Source of the DNA: Rhizobium sp. LCM 4573
GTDB taxonomy: Bacteria; Pseudomonadota; Alphaproteobacteria; Rhizobiales; Rhizobiaceae
DNA: 8,363 nt
Assembly: GCF_001854865.1 (NCBI RefSeq)
Contig: NZ_MDDW01000028.1
Location: 502,489 to 510,851 of the forward strand
Direction of reading: 5' to 3'
Positions 1 through 6,653 of this stretch are shown here, one piece after another. The position numbers were made by a program, and so were the translations under genes. The stretch's first letter is position 1. The number at the start of each line of letters is the position of its first letter. Below the pieces are notes generated by a model. It did no database searches. It was not told where the DNA came from and saw only the letters and a list, made by a program, of their open reading frames with translations.

Positions 1-900
1 GCCATCTCCGACAGGGTTGCGTCCGGACCGCGCGGGCGGCGTCCCCGCCGGGTCCTCTCGCCCCGCAACATCATGCTCTACGGCACGCTCTTCGTCGCCG
101 CGCTTTATTACCTGCTGCCGCTCTATGTGATGGTCGTGACCTCGCTCAAGGGCATGCCGGAAATCCGCATGGGCAATATCTTCTCGCCGCCCATGGAGAT
201 CACCTTCGAACCTTGGGTCAAGGCTTGGGCGGAGGCCTGCACCGGCCTTAATTGCGACGGTCTTTCGCGCGGCTTCTGGAATTCCGTGCGCATCCTCGTC
301 CCCTCGGTCGTGGTGTCCATCGCCGTCGCCTCCGTCAGTGGCTATGCGCTCGCCAACTGGCGATTCAAGGGTTCGGAACTCTTCTTCTCGATCCTCATCA
401 TCGGCGCCTTCATCCCCTATCAGGTGATGATCTATCCGGTCGTCATCGTCCTGCGTGAACTCGGCGTTTACGGCACGCTGACCGGCCTCGTCATCGTCCA
501 TACGATCTTCGGCATGCCGATCCTGACGCTGCTCTTCCGCAATTATTTCGCCTCGCTCCCGGTGGAGCTCTTCAAGGCGGCGCGCATCGATGGCGCGGGC
601 TTCTGGTCGATCTATTTCCGGATCATGCTGCCCATGGCGCTGCCGATCTTCGTGGTCGCGATGATCCTGCAGGTCACCGGCATCTGGAACGACTTCCTGT
701 TCGGCGTGGTCTTCACCCGGCCGGATACCTATCCGATGACCGTCCAGCTCAACAACATCGTCAACTCCGTCCAGGGCGTGAAGGAGTACAACGTCAACAT
801 GGCCGCGACGCTTCTCACGGGCGCCGTTCCCCTGATCGTCTATTTCGTTTCCGGCCGTCTTTTCGTCCGCGGCATCGCCGCCGGCGCAGTCAAGGGGTAA
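1..900 (+). CDS. CUT1 ABC sugar transporter permease (MalG/GtsC-like), 5' partial
   Basis: This is an inner-membrane permease of a carbohydrate ABC importer (binding-protein-dependent transport, MalG type). The frame is open to base 1 and the ATG at 73 has no Shine-Dalgarno, so the true start lies upstream. The visible pre-73 residues are arginine-rich, as expected for a cytoplasmic N-terminus. Numbering from the ATG at 73, about six hydrophobic segments are seen (near 3-24, 71-95, 103-128, 137-155, 187-210 and 243-263). The cytoplasmic EAA coupling loop lies at 165-187, with the AARIDGAG core and a terminal LP, and would contact the ATPase Q-loop region. The loop after the first segment carries C56 and C61 in the motif ACTGLNCDGL, which I recall from glucose/mannose-type (GtsC) permeases. 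The stop is 4 bases before the ATPase start, so the two are co-transcribed. The substrate cannot be read from the sequence; mannose, glucose or a manno-oligosaccharide is an inference. Confidence 0.93.
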   Translation, partial: AISDRVASGPRGRRPRRVLSPRNIMLYGTLFVAALYYLLPLYVMVVTSLKGMPEIRMGNIFSPPMEITFEPWVKAWAEACTGLNCDGLSRGFWNSVRILVPSVVVSIAVASVSGYALANWRFKGSELFFSILIIGAFIPYQVMIYPVVIVLRELGVYGTLTGLVIVHTIFGMPILTLLFRNYFASLPVELFKAARIDGAGFWSIYFRIMLPMALPIFVVAMILQVTGIWNDFLFGVVFTRPDTYPMTVQLNNIVNSVQGVKEYNVNMAATLLTGAVPLIVYFVSGRLFVRGIAAGAVKG

Positions 901-904
901 CCTG

Positions 905-2014
905 ATGATGAACCAGAATGTATCGATCGCGAACTCCAGCGTTTCCATCAGGGACCTGTCGCTCTCCTTCGGCTCGGTGAACGTGCTGCAAAACCTCGAT
1001 CTGGATATCCGCGACGGCGAGTTTCTCGTGCTGCTCGGCTCGTCCGGCTGCGGCAAGTCCACGCTGCTCAATTGCATCGCCGGTCTTCTGGAACCGACCG
1101 ACGGGCAGATCTTCATCAAGGACAGGAACGTCACCTGGGAGGAGCCGAAGGATCGCGGCATCGGCATGGTCTTTCAGTCCTATGCGCTCTATCCGCAGAT
1201 GACGGTGGAGAAGAACCTCTCCTTCGGCCTGCGCGTCGCCAAGGTGCCGAAGGAGGAGATAGACAAGCGCGTGGCCCGCGCCGCCGAAATCCTGCAGATC
1301 GGCCCGCTTCTGAAACGCAAGCCGGCGGAGCTTTCCGGCGGCCAGCGCCAGCGTGTCGCGATCGGCCGCGCCCTGGTGCGCGATGTCGATGTTTTCCTGT
1401 TCGACGAGCCGCTGTCGAACCTCGATGCCAAGCTGCGTTCGGAGCTGCGCGTCGAAATCAAGCGGCTGCACCAGTCGCTCAAGAACACGATGATCTACGT
1501 CACCCACGACCAGATCGAGGCTCTGACGCTCGCCGATCGTATCGCCATCATGAAGAGCGGCGTGATCCAGCAGCTCGATGATCCGATCCGCATCTACAAC
1601 AAGCCGAAGAACCTCTTCGTCGCCGGTTTCATCGGCTCGCCCTCCATGAATTTCCTGCGCGGCGAACTGGTGGAGGAGGGCGGTCGCGTCGTGTTCCGCA
1701 CCCATGGCGTCAATTTCTCGCTCGACCGCTATGAGGCGGCCGAACCGTTGCGGGCCGGGCGCAAGGTGGTGCTCGGCGTGCGCCCGGAACACATCACCGT
1801 CGACGGCAGGACGGGCGGCGAGGTGCATGAGGCCGTGGTCGATATCGAGGAGCCCATGGGTGCCGACAACCTGCTCTGGCTCAAGCATGCCGGCCATACG
1901 CTCTCCGTCCGCATCGGCGGCGCGCGCCGTTACGCGGTCGGCGCCAAGGTGGAGCTGAGCTTCGACATGTCGCTCGCCTCCCTTTTCGATGCCGAGACCG
2001 AGGACCGGATTTGA
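905..2014 (+). CDS. CUT1 ABC sugar transporter ATP-binding protein (MalK/UgpC family)
   Basis: This cytoplasmic ATPase powers sugar import. The 369-residue length is normal for the MalK/UgpC/MsmX family. All nucleotide-binding motifs are intact: Walker A GSSGCGKST (45-53), Q-loop Q91, signature LSGGQ (143-147), Walker B with FLFDEP (164-169; catalytic E168), D-loop SNLDA (171-175) and H-loop H201. The C-terminal OB/TOBE regulatory domain is recognised by FIGSPSMN (242-249) and GVRPEH (291-296). The start is ATG 905 or the adjacent ATG 908; AAGGGG at 892-897, inside the end of the permease gene, is well placed for either. The 4-base gap to the permease indicates translational coupling. ATPases of this family can serve several CUT1 importers, so it might not be exclusive to this permease. 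Confidence 0.96.
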   Translation: MMNQNVSIANSSVSIRDLSLSFGSVNVLQNLDLDIRDGEFLVLLGSSGCGKSTLLNCIAGLLEPTDGQIFIKDRNVTWEEPKDRGIGMVFQSYALYPQMTVEKNLSFGLRVAKVPKEEIDKRVARAAEILQIGPLLKRKPAELSGGQRQRVAIGRALVRDVDVFLFDEPLSNLDAKLRSELRVEIKRLHQSLKNTMIYVTHDQIEALTLADRIAIMKSGVIQQLDDPIRIYNKPKNLFVAGFIGSPSMNFLRGELVEEGGRVVFRTHGVNFSLDRYEAAEPLRAGRKVVLGVRPEHITVDGRTGGEVHEAVVDIEEPMGADNLLWLKHAGHTLSVRIGGARRYAVGAKVELSFDMSLASLFDAETEDRI

Positions 2015-2030
2015 TGTCACTCCTCGCGTT

Positions 2031-2170
2031 TGCCCCTCATCCGGCTGCCGCCACCTTCTCCCCGCACGCGGGGAGAAGGGACATGCCGCACCGCTCCACC
2101 CTGTGCGGGACCGTGCCACAGGGCACGTTCCCTCTCCCCGCGCGCGGGGAGAGGGCCAGGGTGAGGGGCA
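2031..2170. repeat. 140-bp composite palindromic intergenic element (RIME-like)
   Basis: This element fills most of the 175-base gap between the ATPase and mannosidase genes. Its ends are a 9-bp inverted repeat, TGCCCCTCA (2031-2039) and TGAGGGGCA (2162-2170). Between them lie four non-overlapping stems: 12 bp at 2054-2065/2068-2079 (CCTTCTCCCCGC arm), 6 bp at 2086-2091/2103-2108 (CCGCAC/GTGCGG), 6 bp at 2112-2117/2122-2127 (CGTGCC/GGCACG) and a perfect 26-bp palindrome at 2130-2155 (CCCTCTCCCCGCG and its complement). The two outer arms look like diverged halves in opposite orientation. Its architecture recalls the Rhizobium intergenic mosaic elements, but I cannot confirm the family without a search. 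It encodes no protein. As RNA it could fold into a branched structure that affects processing or read-through within the operon. No clear target-site duplication was seen. Confidence 0.85.
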
Positions 2171-2189
2171 GAGGCGTCCGCGCCGATTG

Positions 2190-4634
2190 ATGATGAGCAT
2201 GAGCAACGTACTCGACCTTTCCGGCACATGGCAGCTCGCTTCCGCGGACGGTGAACACCGCGCGGGGATATCAATTCCCGGCGACGTCCATACCGCCCTC
2301 AAGTTCGCTGGCGTCATCCCCGACCCTTATGTCGGGCGCAACGAGAACGATGTGCAATGGGTCGCGCATCAGGATTGGACCATCGAGCGGCGCTTCACGC
2401 TGGATGAGGGCGATGGCTCCTGGTATCTCGACATCACCGATCTCGATACCGTCGCGACCGTCTTCGTCAACGGCCAGCCGGTTTTGGAGGCGGACAATTG
2501 CTTCCGCCGCTACCGGCCGGATGTCTCGAAGGCGCTGAAACCCGGCGAGAACGTCATCCGCATCCACTTCCGCTCCAGCATCGCCGAAGGCGCGAAGCGG
2601 CAGGCCCGCCAGCCGTTCTACATTCCGTATTCGACAGCCAACTCGCCGATCCCGAACGGCAACATGCTGCGCAAGCCGCAATGCCATTTCGGCTGGGACT
2701 GGAACATCGCCATCGCACCGCTCGGCCTCTACGGCACGATCGCGCTGAAGAAGCTCGAAACGGCGCGGATCGAGCATGTCGTCACCAGTCAGAGACATGC
2801 GGCAGGCAGGGCCGAACTGCATGTGGCGGTCACGCTCCATGCCCGCGATCCGGGCATCGTTGCCGTTCATTTGGATATCGATGGCGAGCGGGTGCGGCTC
2901 GATTTCGGCATCGATGCGGGCGAAACCACCATCCGCCATGTCTTCGAGATCGAAAATCCGGAATTCTGGTGGCCGGCAGGCAGCGGCGGGCAGAGGCTTT
3001 ACCGCCTCTCGGTGGAAATTCCGGGCGAGACGGTCACCCGTCAAATAGGCCTTAGAACGGTCGAGCTTCTGACCGATCCGGACGAGGCGGGCAGCCGCTT
3101 CGCTTTCCGCATCAACGGTCGGGAAATCTTCTGCCGCGGCGCCAACTGGATACCGGCCGATGCGCTCTTCTCGCTGACGAGCCGCGAAAAGACCGAAGAC
3201 CTGCTTCGCTCGGCCGTCGAAGCCAACATGAACATGATCCGGGTCTGGGGCGGCGGTTTCTACGAGGCGGATTGGTTCTACGATCTCTGCGATCGGCTGG
3301 GCCTCATGGTCTGGCAGGATTTCCAGTTCGCCTGCAATCTCTATCCGTCGACGCCGGATTTCCTTGAAAACGTCGAGGCGGAGGTGGATTACCAGGTCCG
3401 GCGGCTCGTCTCGCATCCTTCGATCGTTGTCTGGTGCGGCGATAACGAGCTGGTCGGCGCGCTCAATTGGTTCGAGGAGTCGCGGACGAACCGCGACCGC
3501 TATCTCGTCTCCTATGACCGCCTCAACCGGGTGATAGAGCAGGCTCTCGCGAAGGCGGCTCCCGATGCCATCTGGTGGCCGTCGAGTCCTGCCTCCGGCT
3601 ATCTGGATTATGGCGATGCCTGGCATGCGGATGGTTCAGGCGACATGCACTACTGGTCCGTCTGGCACGAGAATAAGCCGTTCGACGATTACCGCTCGGT
3701 CAAGCCGCGCTTCTGCTCGGAATTCGGTTTCCAGTCCTATACCTCGCTGCCGGTGATCGAAACCTATGCGAACCGCAAGGACATGAACATCGCCTCGCCG
3801 GTGATGGAGCATCACCAGAAGAACGCCGGGGGCAACGAGCGCATTGCGGGCACCATGTTCCGCAATTTCCGCTTCCCGAGGGATTTCGCCAATTTCGTCT
3901 ATCTGAGCCAGGTGCAGCAGGGCGTGGCGATCAGGACGGCGGTAGATTACTGGCGGTCGCTCAAACCTCATTGCATGGGCACGCTCTACTGGCAGCTCAA
4001 CGACACTTGGCCGGTCGCCTCCTGGTCGAGCCTCGATTACGGCGGAAGCTGGAAGGTGCTGCACTATATGGCGCGGCGCTTCTTCCAGCCGGTCGCGGTG
4101 GCCGCGATCCCATCCGAGGATGGCCGGGAGATCCGCCTGTCGCTGGTCAACGACACGCTAGCCGACGTGACGGTTACCATCAATCTCTCCGTGCTTACCC
4201 TGTCCGGCGAGCGCCGTCCGCTGAGGAGCGTCGAGGCGGTCTGCTCCCCGGATGCTGCGGTGACCGCGCTGGCGATTGCGGCGGATGATATCCCGGCCGA
4301 TTGCATCCTCGCCTGGGGCTTCACGGCTTCAAACGGCATGGGCGGGGAGGGGCATTACGTCACCGGCACCTACAAGGCGCTGAATCTCGAGCCGCCCGGC
4401 CTCGAATTCTCCGTATCACCGGCCGGTGACGGGGCCTTCGACCTTCTGGTTCAGGCCAAGGGCCTCGCACTCTTCGTGATGGTCGAGAGCGCCACGCCCG
4501 GCCGTTATTCCGACAACGCCTTCGACCTCGCCGCCGGCGAGAGCCGCCGCATCACGTTTACACCCGCCGCTCCGTCCGGAGCGTCGCCGCAGTTCCGCAT
4601 CTACGACCTTTATTCCTGCCAGTCGGCGGGTTGA
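2190..4634 (+). CDS. Beta-mannosidase, glycoside hydrolase family 2
   Basis: This retaining exo-beta-mannosidase would release mannose from the non-reducing ends of imported beta-mannosides. From ATG 2190 it is 814 residues, near the family's usual length. An N-terminal jelly-roll sugar-binding domain (about 8-190) opens with LSGTWQL and has the beta-mannosidase signature FGWDW (168-172). An Ig-like domain (about 195-300) follows, then a TIM barrel (about 305-620) with RGANWIPAD (316-324) and RVWGGGFYE (351-359), and C-terminal beta domains. The predicted acid/base is E420 in WCGDNE and the nucleophile is E511 in SEFGF. WQLNDTWP (601-608) is also typical. No signal peptide is seen, so it acts in the cytoplasm. 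The frame stays open upstream to 1989, but that stretch overlaps the ATPase gene and translates the palindromic repeat, so it is rejected. ATGs at 2190, 2193 and 2199 are all possible, and none has a strong ribosome binding site. Family is firm; the exact glycan is inferred. Confidence 0.95.
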   Translation: MMSMSNVLDLSGTWQLASADGEHRAGISIPGDVHTALKFAGVIPDPYVGRNENDVQWVAHQDWTIERRFTLDEGDGSWYLDITDLDTVATVFVNGQPVLEADNCFRRYRPDVSKALKPGENVIRIHFRSSIAEGAKRQARQPFYIPYSTANSPIPNGNMLRKPQCHFGWDWNIAIAPLGLYGTIALKKLETARIEHVVTSQRHAAGRAELHVAVTLHARDPGIVAVHLDIDGERVRLDFGIDAGETTIRHVFEIENPEFWWPAGSGGQRLYRLSVEIPGETVTRQIGLRTVELLTDPDEAGSRFAFRINGREIFCRGANWIPADALFSLTSREKTEDLLRSAVEANMNMIRVWGGGFYEADWFYDLCDRLGLMVWQDFQFACNLYPSTPDFLENVEAEVDYQVRRLVSHPSIVVWCGDNELVGALNWFEESRTNRDRYLVSYDRLNRVIEQALAKAAPDAIWWPSSPASGYLDYGDAWHADGSGDMHYWSVWHENKPFDDYRSVKPRFCSEFGFQSYTSLPVIETYANRKDMNIASPVMEHHQKNAGGNERIAGTMFRNFRFPRDFANFVYLSQVQQGVAIRTAVDYWRSLKPHCMGTLYWQLNDTWPVASWSSLDYGGSWKVLHYMARRFFQPVAVAAIPSEDGREIRLSLVNDTLADVTVTINLSVLTLSGERRPLRSVEAVCSPDAAVTALAIAADDIPADCILAWGFTASNGMGGEGHYVTGTYKALNLEPPGLEFSVSPAGDGAFDLLVQAKGLALFVMVESATPGRYSDNAFDLAAGESRRITFTPAAPSGASPQFRIYDLYSCQSAG

Positions 4635-4649
4635 GTTTTCTTTTGCCAG

Positions 4650-4655
4650 AAGGAG
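4650..4655 (+). promoter_or_regulatory. Ribosome binding site deciding the isomerase start
   Basis: AAGGAG lies 7 bases before ATG 4663 but only 4 bases before the in-frame GTG at 4660. The spacing favours ATG 4663, giving a protein that starts MTTLGFQLYS. It lies in the 28-base gap after the mannosidase stop, so the gene has its own initiation signal within the operon. Confidence 0.7.
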
Positions 4656-4662
4656 AATAGTG

Positions 4663-5424
4663 ATGACGACCCTTGGTTTTCAGCTTTACAGCGCCCGCAA
4701 CTTTCCCCCGCTTTCCGATGTGCTGCCGCTTCTGGCGAAGAACGGCTACAAGCAGGTGGAGGGCTATGGCGGCATCTACGGTACCCTGGACGAGGCTTCG
4801 CTGAAAACGCTGAAGGCCGATCTCGACCGCAACGGGCTGACCATGCCCACCGGCCATTTCGGTCTCGATCTTCTGGAGAAGGAACCCGAACAGGCGCTGC
4901 TGATTGCAAAGACGCTCGGCATCGAGGCGATCTATTGCCCCTATCTCCTGCCCGATCAGAGGCCGAGCGATGCCAAGGGCTGGTTCGCTTTCGGCAAGCG
5001 TCTGCAGGAGGCCGGCAAGCGTTATCGGGATGCCGGCTATACCTTCGGCTGGCACAATCATGATTTCGAGTTCCAGAAGCTCGAGGATGGCACGACGCCG
5101 CAGGAGCAGATTCTGGAGGGCGGTCCGGACCTCGCCTGGGAAATGGACGTTGCCTGGACCATTCGCGGCAATGCCGACCCCTTCGCCTGGATCGAGCGCT
5201 ACGGAAGCCGCATCAAGGCCGTCCATGTGAAGGACATCGCGCCTGCCGGCGAAAACAAGGACGAGGATGGCTGGGCCGATCTCGGCCATGGCACCGTGCG
5301 GTGGAAGGATCTGATGGGCGCGCTCTCCAAAACGTCGGCCCGGCACTACGTCCTCGAACACGACAATCCGAACGATCTGGAACGGCTCGTCACCCGTTCC
5401 ATCGCCTCCTTCAATTCCTATTGA
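4663..5424 (+). CDS. Sugar phosphate isomerase/epimerase-like TIM-barrel protein
   Basis: This 253-residue protein belongs to the xylose isomerase-like (AP endonuclease 2) TIM-barrel superfamily, which includes IolE, hydroxypyruvate isomerase, and sugar isomerases and epimerases. It opens with GFQLYSAR on strand 1, then has E33 on strand 2, the WHNHDFEF motif (130-137; H131, H133, E136), EMDVAW (160-165; E160, D162), HVKD (188-191) and a late LEHD (231-234; E232). These acidic and histidine residues match the divalent-metal and substrate site of the superfamily. It is cytoplasmic and lacks a signal peptide. It sits 28 bases after the mannosidase and 23 before a Gfo/Idh/MocA dehydrogenase, a pairing common in sugar and inositol catabolism. 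The reaction may be isomerisation or epimerisation of a sugar or keto-sugar, or cleavage of a 3-keto-glycoside; the sequence does not decide. Superfamily is certain, substrate unknown. Confidence 0.9.
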   Translation: MTTLGFQLYSARNFPPLSDVLPLLAKNGYKQVEGYGGIYGTLDEASLKTLKADLDRNGLTMPTGHFGLDLLEKEPEQALLIAKTLGIEAIYCPYLLPDQRPSDAKGWFAFGKRLQEAGKRYRDAGYTFGWHNHDFEFQKLEDGTTPQEQILEGGPDLAWEMDVAWTIRGNADPFAWIERYGSRIKAVHVKDIAPAGENKDEDGWADLGHGTVRWKDLMGALSKTSARHYVLEHDNPNDLERLVTRSIASFNSY

Positions 5425-5447
5425 TCTCAAGAATTCCGGAGTCTTCC

Positions 5448-6581
5448 ATGCCAAGGGAACTAGGCGTCGGCATCATCGGATGCGGCAACATTTCCACCAC
5501 CTATTTCGCGCTCTCGCCGCTTTTCAAGGGCCTCAAGGTGCTCGCCTGCGCCGACTTGAACCATGAGGCGGCCAAGCTTCGCGCCGAGGAATACGGCGTC
5601 AAGGCGCAGACGATCGACGAGCTTCTCGCCAATGACGAGATCGATCTGATCGTCAACCTCACCATTCCCGCGGCGCATTTCGCCGTGTCGCGGGCGATCC
5701 TCGAAGCCGGCAAGCACGTCTATTCGGAAAAGCCGCTCACCGTCACGCTCGAAGAGGGCAAGGCGCTGCAGAAGCTTGCGAAGGAGAAGGGGCTTTCCGT
5801 CGGCTGCGCGCCGGATACCTTCCTCGGCGGCGCGCACCAGCTCGCCCGCAACTATATCGATCAGGGCGGCGTGGGCCGCATCACCTCCGGCACCTGCCAT
5901 GTGATGAGCCCCGGCATGGAGATGTGGCATCCCAATCCCGGCTTCTTCTTCCTCGAAGGCGGCGGGCCGATCCTCGATCTCGGACCCTATTACATCGCCA
6001 ACCTCGTCAACCTCATTGGCCCGGTAAAGCGGGTAGGGGCGCTCACCTCCATGGCGCGCAAGACCCGCACCGTCACCAGCGAGCCGCTCAAGGGCCAGGA
6101 GATTCCGGTCGAGACGCCGACCAACATCCATGCTCTCCTGGAGTTCGCGAACGGCGCGACCATCACGCTTTCCGCAAGCTGGGATGTCTGGTCGCACCGC
6201 CATGCCAACATGGAGCTTTACGGCACCGAAGGATCGCTCTTCGTGCCGGACCCGAACTTCTTCGGCGGCGTGGTGGAAGCGAGCGGCCGCAACAAGGATA
6301 TCCAGCCGCTCGAGCCATGGGATCATCCCTTCGGCAAGTTCAACCAGGAAAGCCCGCAGGGCCCGCGCGCCAATTACCGCACGGCCGGTTTGGCCGATAT
6401 GGCGGTGGCGATCATCGACGGTCGCGATGCCCGCTGCTCGCTGGATCGCGCGCTGCACGGCGTCGACGTCATGACCTCGATCCTGAAATCCGGCGAGGAG
6501 CGCCGCTTCATCGAGCTTTCCACCACCTGCACCCAGCCCGCCGCCCTCGGCATCGAGGAAGCGCAAGCGCTCTTGAAGTAA
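5448..6581 (+). CDS. Gfo/Idh/MocA family NAD(P)-dependent sugar dehydrogenase
   Basis: This 377-residue cytoplasmic oxidoreductase has a Rossmann domain at about 5-125, with the dinucleotide loop GIIGCGNIS (8-16), an acidic D36 after strand 2 that favours NAD(H), and the family's EKP motif (94-96; catalytic K95). The C-terminal alpha/beta domain carries GGGPILDLGPYY (171-182). D177 is present, but Tyr181 replaces the histidine found in inositol dehydrogenase-like members. Substrates in the family are pyranoses, inositols and their keto forms. The start ATG 5448 has GGAG at 5438-5441, 6 bases upstream. The longer open frame from 5301 overlaps the isomerase gene and is rejected. The 23-base gap to the isomerase-like gene suggests sequential steps in one pathway. 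The sugar oxidised or reduced is unknown. Confidence 0.93.
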   Translation: MPRELGVGIIGCGNISTTYFALSPLFKGLKVLACADLNHEAAKLRAEEYGVKAQTIDELLANDEIDLIVNLTIPAAHFAVSRAILEAGKHVYSEKPLTVTLEEGKALQKLAKEKGLSVGCAPDTFLGGAHQLARNYIDQGGVGRITSGTCHVMSPGMEMWHPNPGFFFLEGGGPILDLGPYYIANLVNLIGPVKRVGALTSMARKTRTVTSEPLKGQEIPVETPTNIHALLEFANGATITLSASWDVWSHRHANMELYGTEGSLFVPDPNFFGGVVEASGRNKDIQPLEPWDHPFGKFNQESPQGPRANYRTAGLADMAVAIIDGRDARCSLDRALHGVDVMTSILKSGEERRFIELSTTCTQPAALGIEEAQALLK

Positions 6582-6603
6582 ACGGTCGAGGCGATATTGT
6601 CCC

Positions 6604-6631
6604 CGCGCGGGCCCTTTGCCCGCGCGCTTTT
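6604..6631 (+). terminator. Terminator-like hairpin after the dehydrogenase gene
   Basis: A perfect 9-bp GC stem, CGCGCGGGC (6604-6612) and GCCCGCGCG (6618-6626), closes a 5-base loop (CCTTT) and is followed by CTTTT. It lies in the 72-base gap between the dehydrogenase and the aldo/keto reductase, 22 bases after the stop. The form fits an intrinsic terminator with a short T-run. The same-strand reductase follows within 30 bases, so it may only attenuate transcription, or mark the end of one unit with a new promoter that I could not identify. Confidence 0.55.
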
Positions 6632-6653
6632 CATTGAAAGGGGGAGTTTCATC

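Noticed and set aside
2031..2170. The clustered palindromes as a CRISPR array or an RNA gene
   Set aside because: There are no regularly spaced direct repeats with spacers, and the stems do not match tRNA, riboswitch or other RNA families I recognise; a palindromic intergenic element explains them.
1989..2189. N-terminal extension of the mannosidase frame
   Set aside because: It overlaps the ATPase 3' end and translates the repeat. The GH2 fold begins at LSGTWQL just after the ATG at 2190, so the extension is not part of the protein.
890..2317. A 475-codon minus-strand frame opposite the ATPase gene and the repeat
   Set aside because: It is a high-GC shadow of the ATPase. Part of it is the translated palindromic repeat, which gives artefact peptides such as SPRARGEG.
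2271..3626. A 451-codon minus-strand frame opposite the mannosidase
   Set aside because: It mirrors the mannosidase codons, has no domain signature and no convincing initiation site.
5301..5447. N-terminal extension of the dehydrogenase frame
   Set aside because: It overlaps the isomerase-like gene out of frame. ATG 5448 has a spaced GGAG and is followed at once by the Rossmann strand.
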